This document shows positions 12,781-25,400 of a stretch of DNA of 64,000 nucleotides, piece after piece (the first letter of the stretch is position 1; each line of letters opens with the position of its first letter). The stretch covers positions 47,625,307-47,689,306 of the forward strand of contig OW387141.1 in NCBI GenBank assembly GCA_936440205.1, read 5' to 3'. The DNA is from Lepidonotus clava. Taxonomy: Eukaryota; Annelida; Polychaeta; Phyllodocida; Polynoidae. Under the pieces are notes generated by a model. That model saw nothing but the letters and a program-made list of their open reading frames with translations, was not told the DNA's origin and ran no database searches. A program made the position numbers and the translations under genes.

Positions 12781-14954
12781 TCTATGAGAAACTCTCGTGA
12801 TTCAGTCTGAGTCCCCCTGTAGGTATGAGCAGCTGGCCATGGGCTGTGAGAGGTGTGTGGCGAGGTCTGGTACACGCCTGTGGGTCGGCCAGGGAGGTGG
12901 TGGTGGTAGGAGGAGGTACAGGAGGAGCAGGGACTGAGACAAGGGGCCGCCCCACGCCTGGTACAATGGGGTGTCGGGCACCAGGGGTCAACTACCCATT
13001 AGCACGGAGCGCCCACCCACACCTCACACCCTCAGCCGGGCTGCTCCTGAGCAGGTCGGTGTGAGCTGCTCGTCGCCCCCGGCCCCTCCAGGGGGCGCTG
13101 AGTGATGAGTCGGCTGGTGCCGCGCGGTCCACACTATTAACTGTTTTATCATTGTAAGTAATGCGCTGGTTACCCGCCTAAAACACGTGTGTGTCGCCGG
13201 TGATAATTTCCCCGCACAAAACTCCTCTGTGTTTCCTGATGAGGAACATGAACGAAGACACAAGGTACCGCTTCTAGATTTGCACACTGTTCACTTTTCT
13301 AAATATATAGGGCTGCCTATGCGTATCACTGTATACTTACATAGGGTTACATAGACTCTGAAATGCCTGTGAAACTTACCTCCCCAAAGAGCCCATATGG
13401 ACACACTCATTTTTAAAAAGATCTTCTGTCTAAATGTTTGCTACTCATTTCCGGTTGTCCCACCTGGTGGTCACATGACCCTATTGTTGTCACGTGACAC
13501 GTTGTCTTGTAAACCGGAAGTCCCCCAGCCGCCTGAAGCATGCGCAGGAAGAGGGCAACAAACAGATTACTACAGACCCCCAGCACCCCCCCCCCCCACC
13601 GGCCTCCACACGGCCAAGGAGGACCTCTGACAATGTGGGGGGAGGAGGAGGCATGTTAACAAACACACAGATCACCGACACCGACGTCACACAATGTGGT
13701 CCGCAGTCATTGTTTCAGACCACCCACAGGCCGCCACAACTCACTCAGAGTGGACGGGTCTCTGAAATCAACGACTTAGCTATACTCAGAGAATGGAGAG
13801 TAAATAGTTTTAATCTATTTTACTCTTTATGCCCATAGGTTTCTCAAAGCTAGTCTTCTTGCTGAAACCATTGAGAGTAAAATAACAGAGGGATTGTGTG
13901 TGGCGGCCAGGGCTGAAACTGTGCTCCTGAGAACAATTAATTGGCATTTTGTAAATCTTTTCTTACACTTCTGTCTATATAATTATGTACGTGTTGTTTA
14001 CACATAGAAACAATAAACTTTATTGAACGATTGCAGTTGATCTTGTAAGGAAAATGACTGGATTCTTTTCGTATTGTATCCAAACCCTCCTATGCCCCCA
14101 CCCCACCGCCTTAGACCCAGTTAGTACCCCAAACTCTCAGCAGGGGCGGGCCGGCCGACAGGTGCATATGGCGAGCCTGGCTAAGACAGATGACGGCCCT
14201 GAACGCGTATATTGATAAGAGTGACCGACGGGCCCCGCACGTGTATATTGATAAACCTGTCGTCACCTTATGATTGATCCGGGCCCAGAAATACGGCCAT
14301 TGTTGGACGTCGACACTCGCAGAAAGGGGGGCCTCTCTCCTACCCCTCCTTCTACCTACCACCCAACTCTCCTCCCACCCCTCCACCCTACCGGTTCCAT
14401 TCTTTATAGTAGTTTTTCTCATACCCAACTGCCCCCTCTACCCTCTCTGACATATAGGTCCCGCTGGGGGGCGCTAGTGTCGCCGATATTGAGTAACGCC
14501 CTCCGTAGTGCACCCTGGGATCGGTCTGAGAAATGGCGGGAGGGGCGCAAGGGATTCTGGGTTTATGGCCCCTAGGCTAAGAGTTATTGATATCATAAGG
14601 GGCCCGGTCGGGAACGAAGGACGGTTTCTCCTGAAGAACTGGTGCGGTTAGAGTTAGGCAATTACTAGTAACCCGGTGTACTTTCTAGAAGATACTCAGC
14701 GATGAGCATATTATTTGTACATGAACAACGGACATTGTGTAGGTTGAATAGGAAATAAACAGCTACATAATGGTATATCTACAGAAATGTATTCTTGACT
14801 CTTGACTCTTTCTGTTGGGGTATACGGTGTACATAACTTGGCGTGCGGCAGAAAAGAAGCAACGGAAACCACATCAGTCTTGGAGTAATAACTGAGTCCG
14901 TTTTACTGTCCCGGCCCAGCCATGTGCGCACCAGTAGTTATCATGTGGAGACAA

Positions 14955-15120
14955 GATAAACGAGGGACGAAGGGTGCGAGCACTCACTATTGATGCCAGG
15001 GTATGGGGTTCGATTCCCAATACAGCTAGTTCTTTTGCCGACCACTTGAGTTACTGTAGTCAGGTTGTATAACAAACTGTCTTCACATCCCTGGTTGTGA
15101 TAGACCACAATCGGTTCTTG
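14955..15120 (+). repeat. tRNA-derived SINE
   Basis: GCGAGCACTCACTATTGATG, then GGGGTTCGATTCCC (B-box at about 15006-15018), matches the arrangement of tRNA-derived SINE heads. The unrelated tail follows and includes a small inverted repeat around TTGTGATAGACCACAA. A degenerate A-box would lie near 14965. The lack of an intact cloverleaf argues against a tRNA gene. Confidence 0.5.
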
Positions 15121-15369
15121 TGGTCTAGTCCTATTAGCTAGTCATCTGGAAAACGATATTTTAGATGTTGTTTTACTTGATCATTATTCATATAAGTTTA
15201 AACCAGGTTAATATAATTATTATAAGCGAGACTTGTGATCTAGTTCCTTACATTTGCTGACTAGAAAAGCAGGAGCAAACTTCCACAAAGTTAAAAAAAG
15301 AGTTTTAGAACTCGTCACAACGCCGATGAGCTGCCATGTTTGATTAGAGTTGGGCGTTCCGTGGTGCGC

Positions 15370-16280
15370 TAAATCGAGTTTTTAATGACGTCATGGGATC
15401 ACGTGGCATTGTGGCGGTATTTCCCTGTTTTGTTGCCCGGATGTGAGGGATAAGGTTGTCACAATCAGATTGAGATTAAATGACTTTTTTTCTGCTCCCC
15501 GACATGCTGTTTGAGCATGAAAGACATGAGAAAGGGAGGAGTAAAAAAGGGGAGATGTGGGTTGGCGCGCGTATATGATTTATCCTACAATAATGGCGGC
15601 TGTCAGGAGCAGACGACATTTCTGAGGCCAACAATCGTTTGGCGCGCCTTTCATGTGCTTTAATTGATATGGCCGCCTGACAGCTCCAATTGTAGCCGAC
15701 AATTAAGTACTAAAGGCGTCCTATGAGCGGGTAAAGGGGGTAGGAGGCGGGGGACGCAGCTAGGACGCTGCTCGATTGTTTTAATGGACCACAGCCCTGT
15801 TGGGGCTGCGCTAATCCCCGCCGCTGTCACCAGGCGGCGCTTTTTGATTTGTGGCGGGAAAAGTCTTTTTTTAAAGAGGAGAAGTCATTGTTTTAGGCAG
15901 AAAGTTGAATTGTCGTCTGCCCTGTTGGATTATGGCGGTGGCGTGGTGAGATTAAGGTAATGCGTACCACGTTCTCTACAGACCTCCGTTTTAGACAGGC
16001 GTTTAGTCAAGTCCCCCACTACAATATAAATAGGCGCCTTTTGCTGGTTCCCCTGATTCCTCCTTTCATTGTTTTTTCGCGCCAATATCCTACATTATAT
16101 TAACACTCAAAGGCGCCGATTGCCCCCGAGCTGTCACGCGCATGCGCGTAGACTCTATCTACAAGGAGCGCCCCCTGTCAGCGCCACCCGGTACCAGCTC
16201 TAACCGCTGATTACCGGCAAACTTTCCAAATCTCAACTACTCACCAACTTTGGAAATGTCGTTAAAGTGAACAACAAGAA
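15370..16280. promoter_or_regulatory. Candidate enhancer/promoter with dense ACAAT (Sox-core) sites
   Basis: About eleven ACAAT/ATTGT words fall within 900 bases, for example near 15402, 15461, 15586, 15627, 15691, 15699, 15776, 15889, 15909, 16020 and 16069. Inverted CTGTCAGG/CCTGACAG (TALE-homeobox-like) words lie near 15601 and 15674. A CACGTG E-box sits near 15391 and a TATAAATAG box near 16025. The flanks are GC-rich. The density of Sox cores is several times chance expectation for the length, which suggests a regulatory module of the downstream SoxD gene (inference). Confidence 0.4.
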
Positions 16281-16589
16281 CCGAACAACTACAGGCGCAT
16301 GCGTCGTCAGGGTTTTGGCCCGCCCCTCCGACCAGTTAAGGAATTACCGTGGTTCAATTTGAATAATTCCGAGACCTCCTCCCCCGACCATCCCTCTTCC
16401 ATAAGCCGGCGTCGCCCAAGACTTTGGGCCGTTTTTTATCGTCTGCGGAGATCTGTTTCCGGTGGTCCGCAGGGCTTTAGGCGCCTCAGTTGTCAAATAT
16501 CAGAGGGGGCTCTGTCTGTGGAGCCCCTCCATGTTTCTTGATGTGGGGTGAGCGCGCTGTGCCCCTCCTGCTCCTTCTATCTGTATACT

Positions 16590-16609
16590 GGGGGGGGGGG
16601 GGGGGGGGG
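16590..16609 (+). repeat. 20-base poly-G run
   Basis: An uninterrupted G20 homopolymer, capable of G-quadruplex formation. Similar shorter runs occur near 17420, 20740 and 21330 (G) and 2602, 8830 and 13587 (C). Length in the assembly may be unreliable. Confidence 0.9.
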
Positions 16610-17230
16610 TGTAAGGGGGGTTGTCCTGCCCCCACCGGTCAATGCATACCAAGGAGACGCCGCCCGCCTGTTGTCGGCAGGATCCGCCTGGGGGCGCCAC
16701 GGTAAGGGGCCTGTCAGGAGCGGCCCGTCTTTATTTCCTCCTGTATCTCCCCCTCCTCCTGCCCCCTCCTCCCCCTCCTCCTGTTCCTTCCTACCCCTGC
16801 GCCGGCCCGGCCCTGGAGGCTTAGACAACGGTTATGGAGGCTAAGACAAGGGGCCCGGAGGTGGGGGTGGGCGGATTTAGGGGGCGTCGGCCGTCTTATG
16901 TCTTATGGGGCCTGCCGATAGGGGGCCGAGTCGGGGGAGAATGGACGCGTCGTTTATATACGGCCGGCCGCTGACTGACCGCTCGTTTAGATACGGACGG
17001 CATAAACCGAGCCCAAATCGGGGGCAGCGCGCGTCCTCTCATCCCCCTATTTTCTCGGGGCCGATACACATACACCACAACTCAGAGAGAGGCTGGGGGT
17101 GGGGGGTGGGGTGAAGAATTGGTAAAAGATGCGCGCGGCTCAAACGTCGCTTAGGGCTGCGCGCGCAAGACAAGGCGTAGTTGTGGTGAGCTCCGCGAGG
17201 CGGCGCCACTAATACCGGGCCGGCTGGCAG

Positions 17231-17285
17231 GAGGAGATCTCGTGAGACGGGGCGAGATCTCACGAGACTGGACGAGATCCTAATG
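17231..17285. promoter_or_regulatory. Inverted TCTCGTGAGA / TCTCACGAGA pair
   Basis: TCTCGTGAGA (17238-17247) and its reverse complement TCTCACGAGA (17258-17267) are separated by 10 bases, with a third half, GAGATC, following. Each is one base from the TCTCGCGAGA element known in many metazoan CpG-island promoters. It lies about 1 kb before the CpG island at 18.2-18.7 kb. Confidence 0.3.
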
Positions 17286-18159
17286 GGCGTCCGAGACGTC
17301 CGGAGGTTGGGGGGAGGGTGTAGATCATATTGTCGGACAGTGCCGACAAGGCCCACCCCACAAAGCCCCGATAGTCGGCCTCTGTCAGTAGGAGGGGCAG
17401 GAGGCGGGGGAGGGGGCAGGGGGGGGGGGGGGGCTACTCCGTTGGAGAATCTGACCAAGGTGCAGGGACGGCATCAAAGATACAATGTCCTTCCTTTTTA
17501 CCTATTAAATGTTGTCGAAGCTGGTAAGGAAGCATCGATTTCTTAACACTGTGCAAAATGCATGGTATATTTGTATTTAGTTTCCATGTGGTATAAAAAC
17601 TGCTTTTTTTGTGGACTGTGTCCAGTGTCCGATTTTCCATGGTAAGTGCCCCCACCCTGGGCGCCCGGCGGACATTAGTTGCCCGTCGGGCGGGTAGAAT
17701 CCCGGCGGGGCCGGCGGGTAATGGGTGGGGATTAGGGTCCTGACGGCGGGCGCGGGCCTCACAATGATGGCCGGGGCCTGGGGCCGGGAAGAATAACTCT
17801 GGGACCCCGTACAACCTCCCCCGGCCCCTGGGGTACTGTGGGCTTTAGACACCCCTTCCCCCCCCCCCCCACCGGACCGACTCGTTACCCAGCACTGACC
17901 ACTGGTCAGGGCCCAAAACACAGACGAATGACCCTCCGCCAGCACAAAAAGGTCCCTCCGTCCTCACTGTATACCTACCCCAAGGTCAAGTTAGGTCGGG
18001 GGACGTAGGTGGAGTCCCCCAGGGTTCATGCTTAGGGTCCTTTCTTTAACCCTGATAAGTGGTTACATATAAAGTGCATTGTGTACGGCAAACGGCAGAA
18101 GGTCAGTTACTGGAGTAGTACAGAGGTCAGAGGTCACGGTCAGAAGGTCCTCAGTTAAT

Positions 18160-18670
18160 CGCGTCCCTTCAGCGCCGCTCGTTTATTTCCGCGCGCGTAA
18201 AGCCGCGCCTTGACACTTGTGGTCGACCTGGGGCCCCGCGCTCCCCCCACCTCCCATAGACCACCCCTCAGACACCCCACCTCCCACCTGACGTCTCAGC
18301 CCGTATTATTACCGCAGCTCTCGTCACGTCTCGCCGGGTCTCGCGGGAGGGCATTATGGCGCCGAGACAAAAGCCGCGCGGGTCTCCCGGGCGGCGCGGG
18401 CAGGTCGGCTAACCCGCAATTTGACGCCCCGACCCTGCCCTTCCCCTTCCCGCCCTGCGCCGCGCCGAAAAGCCGCGCGCCGATCATTGTCATCGGGCGG
18501 CGCGTTAATTCCGGGGCGGCGTTAAGTCTCGCTGGTCTCCCGCCGCCCGGCCTGTCGGACGGACCACCCGCGCCGGGTCCCAGCGGACGGGCGTTTCCGG
18601 CCGAGTGCGGGCGGCGGGACGCCCGGAGGACGCTGGGGGGACGCTTGGGGGACGCTGGGTAGGGCCAGGG
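18160..18670. promoter_or_regulatory. Strong CpG island
   Basis: This is the densest CpG stretch of the window (many GCGCG and CGCGCG words, for example near 18191, 18378 and 18475), with GTCTCGCGGG near 18336 followed by ATTATGGCGCC. The open frame across it (Arg/Pro/Gly/Ala-rich) is what GC-rich DNA gives by chance. It is a candidate transcription start region for SoxD or an alternative SoxD promoter 3.7 kb before the first visible exon; no exon boundary could be fixed. Confidence 0.35.
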
Positions 18671-21600
18671 TCAAAAGAGCGGAATAATGGTCCGTAAAGA
18701 ATGGGGGGAAGGTAATGGGCGGTGAAGAATGGGCAGAGGCGTAGGGGCGTAATAATGGGCAGTAAAGAATGGGCAGCGGAGGGGAGCGTGAAGGGGAGGG
18801 AGCGCGGCGACGGGCGGGAACCGGAAATGTATTGACCATGGAGGACCAGGTTACAGCAATACTGGGAGTAATACGCCATAGTAGTTTATGCTCAAAATAT
18901 ATTTGTAATTATTTTCAGGTCGCCTATTCAATGCTCTTCATTGCAATAAATTACAGCATTGTGATTTTCTGGCAAAACTTTTAAATCATGTGAATAACTT
19001 AATTCATAAAGCGACTATCCTAATTGCCCTTTACAAAACTGGAAAACATACAATTCCTGCCTCTTCAACTAACTTCAATTGTGGAGAGTAGTTAGCATAG
19101 CAGAACCAGTCCTGGTTGAACGCTGTCAATAGAATGACGATTTGGTCAATGCATACTGAAGCCACATAAGAAGCCACTGAGAGTCATACTGGGCCTGTAC
19201 AGTACTGGGAGACTCAAGTTGTGCTTGGCGAGTGGAGGCACTGATTTGTGATTTGATCCACGCGTTGCTGGTTCCCAGAAAGATCAGTAGCCAATTGGGC
19301 CTACACAGGGGCCAGGTGGGGGTCAGCCGGCTACCTGCGAAAACCACAATGGCGGCCTAGATGACTGGTGGTAAGGTGTAAGAGTGATCTCCCCACACAG
19401 TCAAGGGCCCGAACTCGGCTTGGAGAGACCGAGAGGGAACTTCAATTGAAAGTCTGATTGTGTGGAGGTGGAGGTGGGTGAGAGAGTGCCTGTATTCAGG
19501 GAACACCTTTGGTTCCCCTCCTCCACTCCCTGCTTAGAGCTGGAGTGAGTGAGGGGTCAGAAGGAGGCAGAGGGAGCAGCTCTGAGCAGCTCTGAGCAGT
19601 TGGGAGCCCTTCAAACCGAGAAGGTGGCAAAGTTTGATCAAGCCGCCCCAAGGGTCGGAGGCGAGGCGTGAACAAAGGTCCAGGGCCACTTTATCAGAGC
19701 GCCGTGCGGGGAGGGGGGCTGAGGGCACGGTGAAGAATGCTCGAGACGTCGACCGGCCCGACCCGCCCACCGAGGGGGCCTTTCTGTGGTGTTGTGAATA
19801 TTGAATTGTGGAGCGATGAGGGAGGAGGGCAGGGACAGAGGTGAGGGCGGGACTCTGAGGGCCGTAGGAGGAAGGGAAGGGAAGGGAAGGCGTTAGAGAG
19901 GACGGAGAGGGGAAGTTAAAGGTCGACACCATACAGGAGGGTTGAGTGTGGACAATCCAGGTGGCTACTGCTTGGTCGTTGTGATGTAGACAATGATAAT
20001 GATGATACTAATGAGAGCATTTTAAGATATACTAAAGAAGTTGAAATGTAGATAGAGGAGAAGTGTGAATGGGGAGGAGTCAGTGGATGTGTGGTTGTGT
20101 AACTGTGAGTCGCACCAAGTCGGTTGGTAGAGAACATGAAGTAAGGCGTGGGTAATTAACTGTAACTTCGCCTTGTGCCTCGCCACAAGAAAAACCATCA
20201 TTCACCCCAACATCTTCCAGTAGTGTACACATGTCACAGAGGACGTCTGACGTCTGAAGGTTATCCCACGGCGTCCCCAACACTTCTGTTTCTAAAAATA
20301 TCAATTCCTAGAATCATGATATAACCTTCTTAGAAGACAGAGGATGTCACCATTCTCAATTTCCCTATGCATGAATTGAGCCTACCAGAGAGAATAAAGT
20401 TACTCTGAGCTTACAAAGCCAGGAATCCTTCCAGGGGCTGTTATTGGTACAGAAATAATATAACATAATAATCAACCGGATTATCCTAACCAAAACAGAC
20501 ATCCAGGTCCACAAAAGAAACAAACTGACACAGGGACAAAATAACCCACACAATAAGTGCAATAACCGCTTGGCTTTAACCAGGTGAATAGGCGAGAGAA
20601 AGGGCTGCGGGGAGTTAGTGTGGCGTGTTTGTGACGGAGGAAGGAGGTGTGATCGGTGGATACCGGGTGGGAGCGGGGTGGGAGACAAGAGGCAGGATGC
20701 TCAGGGGACAAGGTGGGAACGCCAGGTACTCACTGAGGGGGGGGGGGGGGGGTGGTTACAGTGTTTGCCACTAGGGGGCCTCACTATCGGGAGCCCTCCT
20801 GCACCTCCTTCAGGGGCTGACAACTGGATTGGCGGCAACGTGCCCACCTAATGGAGGGTGAAACGAAGGGAGAGGGTGAGAGGTTACCCCCCTGCCCCTC
20901 CTTAACCACCTCTCACTGTTAGCTCCCTACAGTCAGCTCAGAGGCTGCTGATATTTGCTGAGGTCTTTGTGTCCATTACGTTGTTTTTAATCTCTCGAGA
21001 TGCCATTCTTTACATCTGCTGTCACTTTTACGACTATACATCCAAAATAGTGCTGTGCAGAATTACTACGACCAAATGCCCTCAATCAAATCAATCCACC
21101 AGTATTGTAGACTGGACATACTTATAGATGTTTTTGTTTGAAATGTTTAATATACTTGGTCGGTTAACTTACACAGAACAGCGATAGCACCTAGAAATAT
21201 TCAATACTCATTGTGGGTTAACTCACAGAGAACAGCCTATAGCCCCTTCTCTCTCTCCCCTCCCCGTAACCCCTTACACTGGAGGAGGGCGGGTAAGGGG
21301 ATATGGAGTGTGGAGAGCGGGGCGTGTGTAGGGGGGGGGGGGCTCCTCCAGGGTGGGGATCCAGATTTGAAACACCTGTAGGTGCGGGCAGGTAGTAGGG
21401 TACTCCGGGAGGTGTGGGGGCAGACAGGTGTAGGTTAACGGGTCCGCCACTCCTGGGTTTACTCAGGAGTAGGACGGGGTGTAAGTAGGGGGTGTGGGGT
21501 GTAGGCCAGCCAAACACTCACACAGAGGGCCTCGGGTGTGTGGCCTTGTGTTTGTATGTTGGCTGAGGAGCAATAACTCAGGTACAGATTGTATTTCCTA

Positions 21601-22330
21601 GGAAATTAACAATATACAATGTTTCATTGTTTCTAGTCATACTTTCCTGCCTTTTCTTCGTGGTGCAAAATTGGCGCAAAACATCGCTTTGGGCTCGAGG
21701 AGTAATCATTGTTATTTACGTGGCAGGAATAAATACATATGCATCCTATATTCCTATTGTTTCCATTCTCTTTGCCTAACTTCCATACATCCCTTCATTC
21801 TTGAAGCTGGCAGTAGCTGCCCCATACTAGTAGTATTCCTGCATCCCCAACAAACGACTCGAGCCAAACTAGACGAAATAAATGGTCTAAATGGCATGAT
21901 TAACCACGCTGCCCCCTTACACACCCTGGCCCCCTTGCCGACAGACCTGTCAGCTTTGATTGTGTTAGAGGCCCTCAGTCCCCGGACACAGCCCCTACCT
22001 TTGTGTCCCCACTAAGACAGGGCCTGACATAAGCCCATTCTGGGTCCCCTTTTTCGTGATGGTAGATGTGGGATACTGTGTCTGGTGTGGTCCCGCTAAG
22101 ATGATCTTCTCATTGTCATCAGTAGTGTATTTGTTATTGTACCATTATTTAATTGTCTTACTGTGATCCTCAAAGTAATGAGGATAAATGAACGAGAAAA
22201 AATTAACATAATTATGTCATTCGTTTTCCTAATATGAGACTAAGAAATTACCTTAAATCTTAACCTTTGATCTCTAAATATCTGCATACCCAACAGTTGT
22301 TTAACGTCTCCTCCATCTTGTACCTTTCAG

Positions 22331-22436
22331 ACTCGTCGACCCACCGCGGGGCGTCGCCCCAGTCAGCCCCTCACCACTCGGCCGCCCAGCCCCTGGCCGT
22401 GCAGACCTCGCCCAAACTGGCCACGTCCCCACACAG
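22331..22436 (+). CDS. SoxD: SoxD exon (first visible)
   Basis: Acceptor CTTTCAG ends at 22330 and donor CACAG/GTAGGTG begins at 22437. It starts with two bases completing an upstream codon and ends with two bases (AG) left over. The translation is Ser/Pro/His/Ala-rich ([19 protein letters not shown]...), with no known domain. Its start phase proves that coding sequence continues 5'. Confidence 0.85.
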
Positions 22437-25400
22437 GTAGGTGTTGTCACTACTGAACCAAAGCTTAGGTCCTATACGAAATTACTAAGAACGGTATAAT
22501 GAAGTGTTTCATTTGCAAAAGATGCTTATGAGGGTGTTTAGGCAAAGATTTATTACACTAGGCAAAGAGGCAATTGTACTTCAATAGCGCAATTTGCCGG
22601 TGTTATATCACCATACCATATATCTTTATTCATTCTAATCTTTTATTATAATATCAATACTATTTTAATACATAGCCCTCATACACCTAATATAACTGTT
22701 GGCCTCAAGTCTTGTCCAACAAACCTGTTTTTTTTTAAATGTATTTATTTCCACAAAGTCTTTCAGACATTAGTCTGATCTTCCAAGAAGGTGAACCTAA
22801 TTTTAGATCAATAATTCATGTATATGATAAGGTTAGTACTTATGGTTGTCTCTTTGCCCTTTCAGTCACCAGATGTCGCCTCAGTCGTCGCCCAGTCTGA
22901 CCCAGGCCCGCCTGGGGTCGCCACCCACCAACGGCTACGTCCCCATGACGCCGCACGCCGCCTTCTTCCTGAACAACCCGCTCCTGACTGCCGGCCCGCC
23001 GCCCCACAACCCCCTCACCGCCCCGCCCCACCACACCGACGACGCGCCGCTCAACCTCAGTCGGCCCCGCGGCGCCTCCGTCAACGACGGTATGGCGCGC
23101 GACGGCACTTCCGGTCGGACCGGAAGTGGGTCGACAAAGGGCGAGAAAATGGCGCTGAACTTCCAACCGCCGCCCGCGCACTCTAACCACGCGCGCGGCG
23201 GTGGCGGCGGAGGCGGTAGCGGGGGTGGGGGCAGCGTCGGCAACAACGTCATGAGCGGCGTGATGACGTCAGAGAGCGTCGCCAACGTGCTGAAGCGCGC
23301 GCCGTTCACGGCGTCTCAGTTCGTGTCCAACCCGTACGCCGGCATCCCCCTGGCGGGCCCTCTGGTCAACGTGACTATGGCCAACGCCATCGCGTCCCAC
23401 ATGTCGTCCACGTCACCCTCCAAGACCAGCCCCCTCATGGACAAGGTATGCCCACGGCGGGGATTTTCAAATGTAGCATAGGAAGGATATACCTAACTGA
23501 CATTTGATAACAGTACTTGTATTAGTGTGCTAGCATATAGTTAACCCACGGTCGCCCTTTTCAAATGTATTGTTTTCTTATATTATTTTTATTCAATATT
23601 ATTATACTGAGCTTCAATCAAACATAAATAGTCTGGTTTCCCCGTCCACTCAGTCACAGTATGAGTCCGATTACAACTCTGGAGTCACATATTCAAAACC
23701 ATTGAAAGCATATTACTTATTAACATATATTATATGATAAGTAGAAATGGTATATATAGAACTGACATTTGATTACAGTAATTGTATTCAGTTACAAGTA
23801 TATGGTTTTGAGATATTTCTGTAATCAAACTAAAGAATCCGGAAGTATTTTATTCGCACTTAATTGAAAACAAGGATGGGTAAATATGCATACCTTAACA
23901 AAGTGATGGGACTGTTTAATGAACACTCTACATCAATAAGCGTTTCTCTCTGTTAGTGTTAGTTGTAGGCTCTATGGTTATCTTCATACCTGTTGTCTTT
24001 GTCTTGTAGGTAAGGACTTACCTGCACCGTAAGCAGGTGAGTCCTTACCGCCCGTTGTCATGGCGACCACGGGAGCGGTGACGGCGTCGGGTCGGGTCGC
24101 GGAGGGCTACAGACGACCACCGCCCTCTGTATCCCTCCGCGGCCGGTGAACAGGCCCCGTCACCGACCTCCGGTCTCTGCATGTTGTGTGAAAAGTGTGA
24201 ACCAAGAAACAAGAAAACTTCAACCCACCTGGATCCTTTATGATTCGGTCTTAACTTCACATTTCACTTTGCATTTGATATGCCATTCTTAATGTTCTAA
24301 GAGAAAAAATAAGGAAAACCCTTGGAAAAAGAGAATCCCAAAACCTGTCCCCCGCTATTTGACATTATTGAAATATGCCGTTCCCTCCTCTGCCTCTGCC
24401 CACACACACATACACACACAAAAACACATAGCATGCGCGTCAAATTATAAATCCAAGGACCTTCCTTCTACAAAACTCTAACCCCCACTATCCTACCCCC
24501 CACAGGAGAAGTTGGTGCAGGAGGCTATGCGCCAGCTGCCCCCGACGCCCTCGCTGGCCTCGGCCCTGTACCCGGGCATCCCGATGCCCATGTATGCCAC
24601 CTCGGCCGCCATGGCGCCCCTCATGCACGTGTCGCCGCACGCCCTCGACGCCATGAAGGTCGACGGCGGGGAGCAGGGCGGCTTCGTCCACCACCTACCG
24701 AGTGAGTACCGGCTGGATTAAACATTGGGGTTGGGAGTAAGGGCCTTGGACATGGTGTATTAAATGGTGCTAAACGGGATCACGCAGTCCCTTGGAAAGG
24801 TTAATGCCATCTAGTAGGCCTATCAATTAGTGTGTTCACCAGATACTGTTGTCTCGGTATCTCGTTTAGGTTTTGATGCAAATATTGTTCACATCTATAT
24901 GTACCTTTCTTATGCTCATACGATAGTCTGTGTTAATGTCAACTTGCAATCTCAAAGATGCATGTACACTCAAATGAGCTTTCAAGTGAATAACTCCTAT
25001 AATGAAAACATGTGCTATTGATCGTAGAGTTTCCCAGTATAACATATTGCGACTTTCCTCTCCTAGGTCACTACATGTTCCCCCAAACGGCGCACAAGGC
25101 TCAGGAGACGGAGAACAAGGACAGTAAGTACTAAGCCTAGTAACACTCTCATAATATTGTCCGATTGTGCCAATTAGCACATATTCACCTTTGAGGGGAC
25201 ACCGGAAGGATAGCCTAAATTGAAAAGTTAGGTTTCGCGATTGTCGAAGCTAAGAAGGTGAATAAATAAGGAAGTGGAGAACTGAAAAACAAGGGCGAGA
25301 GAAGTTGAAATAAAGAACTGCGGTGGGGAATAAAGGCGGCAGACATAAAGACACAGTAAATAAAACGAGATTTAGGACCATTGGAAGAAGGGGTGTGACG

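Larger units (their letters stand above)
1..22330. other. Gene-free block upstream of the first visible SoxD exon
   Basis: No reading frame here looks like protein: the longest ones are low-complexity Pro/Ser/Arg translations of GC-rich or purine-rich tracts. The block alternates AT-rich DNA with CpG-rich islands near 2.6-3.3, 6.4-6.8, 11.3-11.5, 15.4-16.5 and 18.2-18.7 kb. It also holds two tRNA-like SINE fragments, several G or C homopolymer runs and a recurring GAGCAGCTC word. Because the first SoxD exon (22331) starts mid-codon, at least one coding exon lies further 5', here or outside the window. I looked for a coiled-coil/Q-rich SoxD N-terminus here and did not find it. Most likely this is 5' intron or upstream regulatory DNA of SoxD (inference). 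Confidence 0.5.

Noticed and set aside
14955-15120. A functional tRNA gene (perfect B-box)
   Set aside because: No intact A-box or acceptor stem can be paired; the arrangement fits a tRNA-derived SINE.
16985-17000. TTTAGATACGGACGG, resembling the 16-bp motif
   Set aside because: Only about 11 bases match and the CACG end is missing; a chance partial hit far from the element.
18210-18662. 150-codon plus-strand frame in the CpG island
   Set aside because: Arg/Pro/Gly/Ala composition is what CpG-rich DNA gives in any frame; equally long frames exist on the other strand and no family is recognisable.
22840-23309. Overlapping minus-strand and alternate plus-strand frames at the SoxD PLNLS exon
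   Set aside because: Shadows of the real exon, whose frame has matching splice phases and the PLNLS motif.
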